A stretch of 64,000 nucleotides of DNA from Pachyseris speciosa (Eukaryota > Cnidaria > Anthozoa > Scleractinia > Pachyseridae), in NCBI GenBank assembly GCA_016490735.1, contig JAEMWC010001622.1:47501-111500 (forward strand), in the 5' to 3' direction. Position 1 is the first letter of the stretch; every line of letters begins with the position of its first letter. Positions 22,616 through 31,242 of the stretch are shown piece after piece. A program made the translations under genes and the position numbers. The notes below the pieces were generated by a model that worked only from the letters and a program-made list of their open reading frames with translations, was not told where the DNA came from and did not search any database.

Positions 22616-22912
22616 ATGATGGTGGTGGAACTGTTACATTGCAATGTGAGGCAGGCTTTGATAGCAGAGATAGACAGGTGGTTGGGGAAGGAATTTCCAC
22701 CTTTCATTTACATACTTCCCATGTGCCACATGCGGGATTTGTTGCAAAATGATATGTCCCCATGGCAGTATATAAAGAAAACAGGAAATAATCATTTTAT
22801 TGATGAATGCGCCTATGTGAGGTACATGGTTTTTCATTCCCTTCCCGAGGATGAAAAGGAGTTTATGAACAAGTGGTTGACCGATGAGGGGTTTTATGAC
22901 ACGGTCCATTAA
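22616..22912 (+). CDS. Hypothetical protein, left-end gene 2
   Basis: The frame is intact, about 98 codons from the ATG at 22616 (an ATG at 22580 is in frame upstream, but lies inside the leader repeat TATTAGAGAGAGG). The protein is acidic at its C-terminus (FHSLPEDEKEFMNKWLTDEG) and has a middle Trp/His-rich part. No known domain is recognised. It is followed at 21 bases by the next small gene, and all left-end genes run the same way, so they may be transcribed together from the terminal repeat. Confidence 0.55.
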   Translation: MMVVELLHCNVRQALIAEIDRWLGKEFPPFIYILPMCHMRDLLQNDMSPWQYIKKTGNNHFIDECAYVRYMVFHSLPEDEKEFMNKWLTDEGFYDTVH

Positions 22913-22932
22913 ATATCTGCACCAAGATATAT

Positions 22933-23124
22933 ATGAATCTCATGGAGCAGATTCACACCCTCCCTCCAAAGTTGCGTGAGAAAATCGGCCGCTACCACAC
23001 TCCAAACCAGCTGAATGAAAGAAAGAGAATGGGGTGGGGGCAAGTGCACAAGGAGTTTTTGGTTCCTTTGTTTCGCTTCATGTTTCCAAATTTTTTTGCT
23101 GACAGTTGGATTTTTGATGAATAG
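22933..23124 (+). CDS. Left-end family protein A (short)
   Basis: A 63-codon frame starts MNLMEQIHTLPPKLREKI and contains MGWGQVHKEFL. The same order, a Leu-Pro-Pro helix followed by a Gly-Trp-Gly/Asp-x-Val segment, recurs in the genes at 23486 and 23974. The start resembles a minimal F-box helix (LPPxLxxKI), but the rest of an F-box is not evident. This copy lacks the Cys-rich C-terminal half of its relatives, so it may be truncated. Confidence 0.5.
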   Translation: MNLMEQIHTLPPKLREKIGRYHTPNQLNERKRMGWGQVHKEFLVPLFRFMFPNFFADSWIFDE

Positions 23125-23141
23125 TCACCCCTTCACAGATG

Positions 23142-23471
23142 GATTTGTTACCGAAGGTTTGCAAAGAGTTGAAAGTCTAGCTTCGTGTTTGGGGTCAGAG
23201 CAGCCACTGTCACGGAAGAGGGTGCTCCCCCCTCAAACTTTCTGCTTGTTGTGAGCGTTGCCAGATTCACCTCGATGATATAGTGTGGGGTAAGGGTAAA
23301 AGGAACAGATTATTTCGTGAATTTTGGGTCAACAATTACAAACGAAGCCCTTTGATGCAGTCTGTTGATAATACGACATTTGGTGGTTTTGAACCTTTGA
23401 AAATGGCCAAAAATGGTGAATCCTCCAACCCTTATTTATACTTTCTGTTTGAACACCCTTTTGAAGAATAG
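23142..23471 (+). pseudogene. Left-end family protein B (degraded)
   Basis: The copy starts MDLLPKVCKELKV, a variant of the LPPxLREKI start, and hits a stop at once. A second frame (23283-23471) keeps WGKGKRNRLFREFW, in place of the MGWGxVHxEL segment of its relatives, and ends FEHPFEE. A CCERCQIHLDD motif lies between. It looks like a decayed or strongly diverged third member of the tandem family. Confidence 0.4.
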
Positions 23472-23485
23472 TGACCCCTTCACAA

Positions 23486-23923
23486 ATGGACCCACAAGAA
23501 AGGGTCAGCCAACTTCCACCAGAGTTGAAAGAAAAAATACTTTCTGAGGTGGTCAAACAGAAAGTCAATGATCGAAACAAAATGGGGTGGGGAAAAGTGT
23601 ACGAAGAGCTTAAGGAAAATTATTTTGACCCAAACGATCTCAACTTTTGTAAAACAGAGGGGTTTTATGTAAAGATAACACAATGTGACAAACATTGGCG
23701 CTGTTCAAAAATACACGGATATTTTTGGTCGTGCTGGCAAAAAAATTGCTCACATAAACTTGTTGAAGATCCTTTTGATGTTGAAGACCATTTTGAGTTC
23801 AGTGGAAAGCAAAGGTGGTTACAAAGAATATATGACCCCCAATGTGGGGCAACTAAATTTTGGGTTTTTGATTTACCTGAGGATAATTGGAGAGATGCTG
23901 AACAGAATTTAAGATTGGATTGA
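23486..23923 (+). CDS. Left-end family protein C, Cys/Trp-rich
   Basis: An intact frame of about 145 codons starts MDPQERVSQLPPELKEKI and is followed by MGWGKVYEELKENYF (residues about 35-49). A Cys-rich middle (CDKHWRCSKIHGYFWSCWQK) and an acidic C-terminus follow. The Cys/His spacing could bind zinc. The family start resembles an F-box, which would suggest recruitment of a host ubiquitin ligase, but this is inference from nine residues. It is the best preserved member and the reference for the family. Confidence 0.55.
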   Translation: MDPQERVSQLPPELKEKILSEVVKQKVNDRNKMGWGKVYEELKENYFDPNDLNFCKTEGFYVKITQCDKHWRCSKIHGYFWSCWQKNCSHKLVEDPFDVEDHFEFSGKQRWLQRIYDPQCGATKFWVFDLPEDNWRDAEQNLRLD

Positions 23924-23973
23924 CGTATACGCGATTCGTTGTATACCCTATTGAACAATCACACCCTAATATA

Positions 23974-24476
23974 AATGAATCTCTTGGAAGGTGTCGACCA
24001 ACTCCCACCATAGTTGAGGGAGGAAATACTTAAGAATAGAATTGCAGCTAAAATTCAGGACAAAAAAAAGAGCGGGTTGGGATGAAGTACATCGTGATTT
24101 ATTTGGGTATTTTGAAGATGCCCCATTTTGTGAAATTGAAAATTATTTCACCCTCATTACCAGTTGTGGCAAATGCTACACTTGCAGGCGGAACGGGTGT
24201 TGCTGGGCCTGTTGGTTTAAAAACCTGCACCACGTGTTGTGCCAGTGGTATGATGTTGAGGATATTAAAGAAAAGTGGGTCATGGATTATGTATACCCTT
24301 GGATACCACATCAATGTTCGCACTGTGTTGGACCATATTGTCCCTTGCAGGTGAATTATGCTTCCCAAAAAAAACTCCCGAAGAAATTGTCAAAGAGGAG
24401 TTCCGCCGAGTTGTTGTTGAACTCCGAGACTGGGAATGGGATTAAACCCCTAAACCAAGTTTCTCTTTCATATTGA
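23974..24476 (+). pseudogene. Left-end family protein D, Cys-rich (broken)
   Basis: The copy starts MNLLEGVDQLPP with a stop after the second Pro. After a frame change near 24066 (an A-rich run) it continues open from AGWDEVHRDLFGYF to CGKCYTCRRNGCCWACWFKN and a Cys/His C-terminus (HQCSHCVGPYC). The layout matches protein C, with more cysteines. The downstream 60 or so codons after SQKKLPKK are Lys/Ser-rich and unlike protein C. Confidence 0.5.
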
Positions 24477-24536
24477 TAGTGTCCCCATCGTCTCTGTTTT
24501 CATGGAATAGCATTAAGAGATTTAACCATTTTTTGG

Positions 24537-25560
24537 TCAGCAGCATGCTTGCATTTTTTCATTCTCGCCATACTTCTTTGCGCAGAAATCACAACTGGTG
24601 TAGTCAATGTCATGCTGCATGGCCACAGCATCAGTGGAACCAATCGGTTTCTGAAAGATTTCCAAAATTTCACCCGTCTTGGGATCGAAGCTTGGCTCAT
24701 GGTCCAAGGGGTTGTAAGGCCCAGTATAATTGTGGCCTGGGAGTGTCCACCTTTTTTTTGGCGCCGGCAGTTTCCCAATCAGTGCATGGATGTCAACCCC
24801 CGATCCATAGTAGTTGTGCAGGGTTTTCTTGAGAACATCCGTGAAACCATGGTGTTGGGGAGTGGCTTTGCCGAAAGCTTTCAAAAACTTCGTGTCGGTT
24901 ACAAACTTGGGCACCAAAACCCCTTGTGAAACGAAACGGGGATCAAAAAGACTCCCACTGCCAGCACCATAGCCCTTCCATTTTATCCAGGAGCCGTAGT
25001 TGCGGGTGCCACCCTGCCACTTGTAGTCCGCATATTGGCATTTGTATTCGGCGACCATCGCCCGCCCCTCTTTTTCAGAAAGTTTGGGGTCAGAGACGAG
25101 ATTCCACAATTTTGTGAAAACAACAAAGGGAACAGGGAGCCCTCTTCCATCAAGATCAGGCCTGCCAGTTTTGTAATGGATGTTGGGCGCACCTTCATGG
25201 AAAGTTGGTCTAACAACTTGCTGCCAACCTTTTCCAACACAGGAGTGGCCTTCCACAGCCCGTAGTTGATGGCCTTTTGTGAAGCTGCGGGTTGCGCAGC
25301 GCCTCGGAAACGTAATAGCGGCCGGCCTCCACCCCCTTTTTCGAAAGAAAGGGAATACCATGCTTCAAAGTAAAGTTGAGCGCAGTGCCCGCAAGGTCAG
25401 TCAAAACACCAGCGCCCTCTGCATGAGAGGGCCCCATCAGTTTCCCAGCAAGAAGCAGGTTTTGGTTATTCCACAGACTGCACACTTGGCTTTTCCCATT
25501 TTCCGATTGTTTTTGGTTATGGCAACTGTTTCAGACCCAGTCACGTTTGGGGTTTTGCGT
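24537..25560 (-). pseudogene. Phospholipase A2 domain protein (parvovirus VP1-like), frameshifted
   Basis: The 274-codon frame 24537-25361 ends with a PLA2 core: LPGHNYTGPYNPLD (calcium loop, residues 207-220), STDAVAMQHDIDY (His-Asp catalytic pair near residues 250-251) and several cysteines. Parvovirus VP1 and adintovirus or Polinton proteins share this pattern, where the enzyme opens endosomal membranes during entry. The N-terminal part lies in two other frames (about 25190-25250 and 25240-25485), so at least two shifts break the gene. Upstream, near 25480-25540, another frame has KAKCAVCGITKTC, a possible small zinc motif. The catalytic part itself is open. Confidence 0.8.
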
Positions 25561-25592
25561 TTGTCCCGTACACAATACCAATCAGCCATCGG

Positions 25593-26021
25593 TCAAGGTA
25601 TATTCATGAAATAATTTTTCACCACCCACTCGTTGTGATGTACATGGTCAGAAAACCTTTTCAGAATGTCGTTATAACTTGTGCCTCTGTTGCGTTCATT
25701 GAGGAAAAGCAGGCAGAAATACCCACACCTCACACTTCCGATCCACTGGATTTGTTTGTAATTTCGCATGAAAGTTGTGTAGCCCAACTTTTTCATTTCT
25801 TGTTCCCACTCATCTGGGGGAGGCAGTCCGAAGGAGTCGAAATACTCGATATCGTCGCCTTTCCAACAGCAAACCCAATGTGTACCCAGGTTGATGATGC
25901 AGGGTGAATGGTGCAGGGGTTTGGCCTCGTTACGGGAGAAGATACCCTTGAGGGGGATACCGAGATATTCACACCAATTCATCAGGTCAACGTTGGAAAG
26001 GGGTACGTCCTTGAACTTCAT
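25593..26021 (-). CDS. PRO: Adenain-like cysteine protease (PRO)
   Basis: An intact 142-codon frame has the adenovirus-type protease layout: NLGTHWVCCW (catalytic His48), EYFDSFGLPPP (Asp62), a Gln at 90 or 92 for the oxyanion hole and SVRCGYFCL (nucleophile Cys99). Length and spacing agree with Maverick and adintovirus proteases (Ulp1-like fold). In the family it matures capsid precursors. Its start overlaps the end of the upstream membrane-peptide gene by 35 bases in another frame. It is the only large late gene of the element with no visible lesion. A residual function cannot be read from sequence alone. Confidence 0.9.
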   Translation of the reverse strand: MKFKDVPLSNVDLMNWCEYLGIPLKGIFSRNEAKPLHHSPCIINLGTHWVCCWKGDDIEYFDSFGLPPPDEWEQEMKKLGYTTFMRNYKQIQWIGSVRCGYFCLLFLNERNRGTSYNDILKRFSDHVHHNEWVVKNYFMNIP

Positions 26022-26720
26022 TTTTTTTGCCCCAACTGGCCATCATCGAGCATTCCCAGTCTTCCAACCTGCCAAAGAAGGGTGGGGGGCGCATTTGCAT
26101 TCTGCGGCCAGAGGGAGGAGGAGGTGGAGGCAGACAAGGGGGTGCCGAGTGGCGAGTCCGCACCTGCATGCCCCTTCCCAGCATCTTCTGGACAAGGCTG
26201 ATGGCGAGAGGCACCACGATGGAAGCCAGCATGCCAAGGAACCCACCATATTGTGTGGTGCTGCCACCACGGACCACACCTTTACGGACAAGATATTTGT
26301 CCAAAGCCTTTTTCTGGTCGGGGGACAGCATTTGCGTGAGTTTGTACAACTGTACCTCCTGGGGACCAAAACCATTTCCAAAAATCTTTTTCAAAACCTT
26401 TTCCGTACCGAAGCTGAGCCCGGCCATTCCCAAAGCTTTTCCGACCGAGGGGGGAGAGCCTGGCCCAGACTGAGCACTGCAGACAAGAGGTTGCTGCCGC
26501 TCTGCATTGTTTTCATCATTTGTGTCTTGCTTATCGCAACATCCACGCTGTGACCGACGCTGGCGGCCTTTTTCAGTCGGTTTATTTGCATTGCAGTCAA
26601 CAGAAGGTTGTCGCCCTGGCCAATCTGTTACGGCTTGACACACAGAGTCACAGCTGCTCTTTCTTTGGCCGCCTTCGCGAGGCTCTCCTTTTCACAGCCT
26701 GTCAGAACGATCTTGAATGG
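25987..26720 (-). pseudogene. Virion protein with membrane-active peptide (Polinton X / pVI-like)
   Basis: The gene begins near 26720 with MPMVYHPFKIVLTG and is stopped by TAA after VTLCVKP. It continues with LTAMQINRLKKAASVG, changes frame near 26450 and resumes with TQMLSPDQKKALDKYL. It then has the hydrophobic, Gly-rich helix GGFLGMLASIVVPLAISLV, and the remainder is Pro/Arg-rich. Small Maverick and adintovirus proteins have the same order: a beta-rich start repeating 'k...kLtk.q' and a melittin-like C-terminal helix thought to disrupt membranes, as adenovirus pVI does. The two lesions make it a pseudogene. Confidence 0.65.
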
Positions 26721-26820
26721 GTGATACACCATTGGCATCTTATATCAGAGAACAAAAATTTCCCGTTCGGGGGAACAAGCTCCAAGGCAGATCGTTCGGA
26801 GAACACACTCGAAGAGCAAA

Positions 26821-27054
26821 TCAAACAACAACCAACTCATTGCCAATCTGTTTTATTACGACCTCTTCCTCATTCAGGACTGCGGCAAACAGGCGGTAAT
26901 CTGCCGTGGCGGCTTGGTTCAAGCAGTAGTGCAAAATCAGCTTCTTTTCATCCCCAGTCATGCTCTCCTTTGTCAGTCCAAGATCGAAGTAGACGACAGG
27001 GTAAAGCGGACCACACCCAACCTCTTGTGTCTGAAGCGGTACCGGCCATTGCAT
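26821..27054 (-). CDS. Hypothetical late protein
   Basis: A 77-codon frame (MQWPVPLQTQEVGCGPLYPV...) lies between the penton-like and X-like genes on the same strand. It has a central charged helix and ends ELVVV. No domain is recognised. Position and orientation suggest a small virion or accessory protein, but it may be part of a broken larger frame. Confidence 0.4.
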   Translation of the reverse strand: MQWPVPLQTQEVGCGPLYPVVYFDLGLTKESMTGDEKKLILHYCLNQAATADYRLFAAVLNEEEVVIKQIGNELVVV

Positions 27055-27116
27055 GCATCGTAAAATTTCATCTACTCACTCGGTCAGTTCATGGTGTATA
27101 TTCATACGAAAAATAC

Positions 27117-27890
27117 TCAAGGAGAAATTTCCCGGATCATGAGATCCACAGCCACATCCGCGTCGTTGAGGTCAAGAATGTTGTTGCGCCTGTCGGTGAC
27201 CCGGATTCTCACCACGTCGATTCAAGATCTGTTGACCGGGTGGAACTTGGGGCGGAGGGGTTCTTTCGTGAAAGGGTAGCTGACCTCGAGGTTGGCCGTG
27301 GAGAAGGTGAACAAGATGTCACTTGGTATGTCGTTGGCCCGCCACGTGATCAGGTCGCAATGCAGGAACACCCAGTCAACACTTCGCGTGATGTCGGGGA
27401 TCCTGTCCCCCTGTGAAGGTCGTGGCATCTTTCAAGACCTTTTTGTCAGAGCCCAGCAGTTTTCTGAAATCACCGTCGAAAGGTCAAGTTCATACCCGGT
27501 GGCCACCCCGATCACGACCCAATTGATGGTGTAATCGAAGTACAGGTTGAAGATGTGCTTTTCTGCTGCGGTGGGGTCAACAAATCCACTCTGCGTCTGC
27601 AAGAAGCGGTTGAGGTCTGTGTAATCATACATTCCATCCAGCAGGGTCAGGGTTTTGCAAGCCTCACCCGTGTTCTGCCACCGGAACATGTTGTTGTTGT
27701 AGGTGGCCGCAACGTTGTACCAGGAGTAGCTCATGGTGATAAGGTTGTCAAGCGCCGCTTCGTAGTTTTGGGTGCTGTTGAGAGTGATCGGTGGGTTGAA
27801 GACTATCTGGAAGTCATGTGACTTTTGGTTGGTGCCGTTGTGCTGCAGCTTTGTGAGGCTCGAGTCAAGCAGCAGGTGGTACATTCTCAC
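27117..27890 (-). pseudogene. Penton-like minor capsid protein (single jelly roll), broken
   Basis: The first frame (27432-27890) begins MRMYHLLLDSSLTKL and contains YEAALDNLITMSYSWYNV followed by YNNNMFRW, as in Maverick minor capsid proteins. The second (27222-27428) holds IPDITRSVDWVFLHCDL, the DILFTF strand and FHPVNRS. A TGA follows, after which the same frame reads VRIRVTDRRNNILDLN and ends MIREISP. The order of strands and the closing 'vtd..g..ldlng.dv' match the penton fold, which would occupy the fivefold vertices of a capsid. There is one frame change near 27430 and one in-frame TGA at about 27219. Confidence 0.75.
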
Positions 27891-28868
27891 CGCCGTATGT
27901 AGTTATTGAAAATCTCTTGCTTTTGAATTTCATTGATGGCACCGAGCTGGAGGAGCTTTTCAACCAAAGAAGCAATCTCTTTGCGGAGCTTTTTCGAACT
28001 GTTTCCGGCTTTCAACGAGCCAATGGCCACATACAGCTGGTTAATCACGTTTCTGGCGGTCTTTCCAAAGCCACTCCCTCCATTTCCAAGTCTTCCCATT
28101 CAGGCCATAATTCTGGTGCTTCCTCGTCCTCCTGAATTTCAATCGCGGGCCGTCACACCAAAATGGCCTGTTCCAAAGTTGAGGGTTCGTTGGCTGTCGT
28201 TTTTTCGGGGGAGTTTTTTTCAACCTCTTTTTCCCCTCTTGCAGCTGCTGTGGCAACAACTTCCGCCGCTCCTCTCTTTTCCGTTGTCTGTTTTTAACAA
28301 TCACAGCTTCTTCCCGTTCAAGATCCTTCAAAGACATGCCGCACAAGGGGGAGTCATGGTTTTTCACTCTTTGTTCCTTGGGGTTCTCTGTTTGACTCAT
28401 TTTCATGATAATGGATTTGACCATTCGCAGTCTGTTCGATTTGACACAGTCGTCAAGAAACTGAGATGCTTCTGGCTTCCCCCATGTCAATCGTGGAGGC
28501 GGGAGAGGAAGGAAAGCCTCCTCCTCCTCTTCCACCGGTGGGGAAGGGGGAGGAAACTCTTCTTCCTCTTCTTCAGAGGGGTTGTAGGAGAGGGGGTTTC
28601 AACCTCTGGTCTCAAATCGTCCCAACCAAAGGGGTTGATCCTGTCGAGGTCGTCCATGTCATAGTCAGGGCCTTCCACCTCCGGTGCTGGTGGTACCAAA
28701 CTTCTGTCCAACCTCGGCGTGACTGGTTTCAAAAGCTTTTCGGCCTCGACCTGGCCAAACTCCTTCACGATTTTGTTCGTTTTGAACTTGACGGATTTCA
28801 TCCTCTTGCCTTTCGACCTCAGCCTCAGCTTCAGCTTCTGCCTTCTGTCGCCACTTCTCCAGAGACAT
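27887..28868 (-). pseudogene. Charged virion-type protein (broken)
   Basis: Four overlapping minus frames follow one another: 28665-28868 (MSLEKWRQKAEAEAEAEVER, an acidic/basic helix), 28487-28801 (PEVEGPDYDMDDLDRINPFG), 28041-28535 (very basic, RQRKREERRKLLPQQ, then PPKKRQPTNPQLWNRPF) and 27887-28099 (SLKAGNSSKKLRKEIASLVE). The switching suggests one long charged protein broken by at least three shifts, or two genes. Composition recalls a core or scaffold protein. No specific family is recognised. Its ATG lies only 11 bases from the ATPase ATG, head to head. Confidence 0.45.
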
Positions 28869-28879
28869 TATATAGGAAA
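28869..28879. promoter_or_regulatory. Short divergent intergenic spacer with TATATA
   Basis: The two divergent start codons (28868 minus, 28880 plus) are separated by TATATAGGAA-like sequence. If both starts are real, the two promoters must overlap the opposing genes. Inference only. Confidence 0.35.
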
Positions 28880-29499
28880 ATGAAAATTCCGAACTATGAT
28901 CCCGCCATCACTGCCACCAACGGTTTCCGACAGGGACACCCAGCGATGGCCACTGACATTTTGATCTGCGTGCCGAGCAATTCAGGCAAGACAAACATCC
29001 TGCTGCATATGCTGTACGAGCTGTTGGCATTCAACAAAGTCTTTCTCTTTTCAAAAAACCTCCCCCAAAACAAGTATCAAGCCCTCTTGCAGGACTTTGC
29101 CAAAAACATCGACCCCAAGGTGGGGTACGAGTTCATCGAGGCTCCCGGCGATGAAATAATTCCCCTTGAGGAGTTACCGCCGGAGAATCAAAAAATCGTT
29201 GACAACTTGGTTTGCGAAAAAATCAGAACGGCATCATAAACTATTTCATCAACGCCCAGCACCAGAACTGCAGCATTAGTTATCTCACTCAAACTTATTA
29301 CAAGATACCCAAAAACATCAGGGACAACTGCAGCCATTTCTACCTGTTCAGCTTCCTCCCGAGGGAGAACAGACAAATCGCTGATGAGCTGGGGGTTCCT
29401 CCTGACCTGCTGAACTGCGCCACCCACAAGACGTTTTCCTTCTTTTACTTCAACAAACCTCGAAACCTGATGAAGAAAAATTTCGATGAAACTATATAA
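28880..29499 (+). pseudogene. DNA-packaging ATPase (FtsK/HerA type), frameshifted
   Basis: The gene starts MKIPNYDPAI and has the Walker A loop VPSNSGKTNILLHML (residues about 37-51), a Walker B-like strand KIVDNLVCEK and, in the next frame, NCSISYLTQTYYKIPKN with IRDNCSHFYLF. These are the signatures of the Maverick/adintovirus genome-packaging ATPase, the motor that loads DNA into the capsid. One base appears missing in the A run at about 29217, which moves the frame between Walker B and the sensor region. The Walker B acidic pair, usually DD, reads DN. Its stop overlaps the next start as TAATG. Confidence 0.85.
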
Positions 29500-30056
29500 T
29501 GGGGTGGTTTGCAAAAAGACCTGGAGCAACCAGGCACCCTGTTACGACAGCGCCATCCTCTGCTGCCCCAACATCTTTTCATCTGCTTTGCTCGGTTGTC
29601 TTTCCTGAAAACACAACGAGAACGGATGGATCTTTCACTGGTGGCTCTCAGAGGGCCTTGATTCCCGGCCAGGCAAAACCAACTTCTTTGTGGTATGAGA
29701 TAACACCTGCCCTTCCGTCGGGTGCCCAGCTCATGCTTTTCACAAACTATCACGGCCATGTTTTGACGACGTTGACCGGCACGAAAGAGCAGCTGGATTC
29801 CCCCCTTCCAAAGTCTGTTGGGACTGAGGAAGCTTTCATGGTCAACGCAGTTTGTTTCTCCTTCGTCTTCCAGCAGCCAACCGAGGCGTTTTTCGTCTCT
29901 CGTTTACGGTTTCGAGTTGTGAATGGTGGTTTGGTTGAAAATTATTTCAAAATGTATATGGGGTGGTTTGCAAAAAGGCCTGAAACTTTCAGAAGACATG
30001 GGGCGGCTGGGGATATATCGACTGAGGCTTTTGTGCAGCGAGATGGCAGCTACTGA
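29499..30056 (+). CDS. Hypothetical beta-rich virion protein
   Basis: The ATG overlaps the ATPase stop (TAATG), so translation may be coupled. The 185-codon frame starts MGWFAKRPGATRHP, has a region rich in alternating hydrophobic residues (SLWYEITPALPSGAQLML, CFSFVFQQPTEAFF) that suggests beta strands, and meets a second MGWFAKRPE at residue 154 (29958) in the same frame. The duplicated start implies that a second, related gene once began there and that the stop between them was lost. No known family is recognised; position suggests a capsid accessory or fibre protein. Confidence 0.5.
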   Translation: MGWFAKRPGATRHPVTTAPSSAAPTSFHLLCSVVFPENTTRTDGSFTGGSQRALIPGQAKPTSLWYEITPALPSGAQLMLFTNYHGHVLTTLTGTKEQLDSPLPKSVGTEEAFMVNAVCFSFVFQQPTEAFFVSRLRFRVVNGGLVENYFKMYMGWFAKRPETFRRHGAAGDISTEAFVQRDGSY

Positions 30057-31080
30057 AAGGGTATTACGCGTTCGTGGTCAGTATTTTCCACCAGAAATGA
30101 CAAATGTGTCCATCAGGGCAAGTGCCACTTTCATTTCCATCACGAGCCAAACCACGCAAACCTTCAGCGACGCCAACCCACCTTACACAGAAACCCTCGT
30201 TCAGTTCCACCGGTGGAGTGACAGCACCCCCAACTACATTTATTTGGACCTGCATGGCAGAACTTCTGGCTCAACCATGGGCCACCTCATTGTTCATGGG
30301 GTTTCAGGGTATGTTTCCAGCGTGGACTCAGGCATTTTTGACAAAGTTTGGACTGTGCACAACGGCAACATGACCATACAAGCCCCTTTGGACATGAATG
30401 GGAAGCTTCCCTTGGCGCCAAAAATGGGAACCACTTTGGATTTGAATTACAAAACAGTTCACAGCGGTGCTCTGGAGCTGTTTCAAGGGGACATTGGTGG
30501 GATGGTGATGAGGACTGATCTGGACCTGGGTAGGTTTGCTCTTTATCAAACGAAACTGGGTGAAGATTTGGATTTGAATGGAAACTATGTGAAGGACGGG
30601 CGCGCAACGTTGTTTGGTGGAACAAACAGGCAAATGACATGGCAAACCGACCTCAACATGAACACGTATTTGATTCGTGAACCGAAATTGGGTGGAAATT
30701 TGAATTTAAATGATCAGGCTGTTTACAACAATGACGCCCTTTTATTTAAATACCAAAATGGGGCTATCTGGTTTTCGAAACCTGTGGTTTGGCCTGGAAT
30801 GGTTTGCAGAGTACGAAGCTCCCTTCTTACTGGCACATCCAAGCGAGAAGATGCTTTCATTATGCCCCAGTTTTGGGCCCCATTCTCCCTCTTTGGACAC
30901 ATCAGGTGACTTGAACTGCACTTTTTGCCCTCTCTCAAACATGACAGGCAATTCATTGTCCGCTACACTGCGGTCGGATCCCCCTTACCCATACTTTCAA
31001 TTTGTCACGGGGAGTTAGTGAGTGGTCAACAGCATCCCCCTTCGATTTTGGGGATTTTGCCACTGGCTACTCACCAGTAA
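30043..31080 (+). pseudogene. Fibre-like protein with three 44-residue repeats
   Basis: The frame from MAATERVLRVRGQYF has a beta-rich N-terminal part (residues 1-115), then three back-to-back repeats of exactly 44 residues at 30388, 30520 and 30652. They share the pattern L(D/N)hN(G)...PK(M/L)Gxx L(D/N)LN...LF. Such L-D-h-N-G repeats are usual in trimeric fibre shafts and tail spikes. A C-terminal head follows; it is cut by TGA at 30907-30909, after which the same frame runs on to TAA at 31078. The likely role is host attachment. Family membership is not established. Confidence 0.6.
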
Positions 31081-31242
31081 CAGTTTTTAATAACAGATCT
31101 TAACGCCTGTTCGCAGGTGCGGCTGACCGTCGAGTCTGTTGTATAAAATTCTTTTCTTTGTAATATGGTGAGCACCAAACCCAAGCTCTGCATTTTTTAG
31201 TTTAACCACATCGACCCCTCCCTTGAACGGGACACCGTCAAG

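Noticed and set aside
28480..28600. Plus-strand Pro/Leu-rich frame upstream of the ATPase
   Set aside because: It is antisense to the charged virion-type protein, and the ATPase motif block begins naturally at the ATG at 28880.
30710..31018. Alternative 102-codon frame at the fibre C-terminus
   Set aside because: The fibre frame itself continues sensibly past the TGA at 30907, so the overlapping frame is more likely a shadow.
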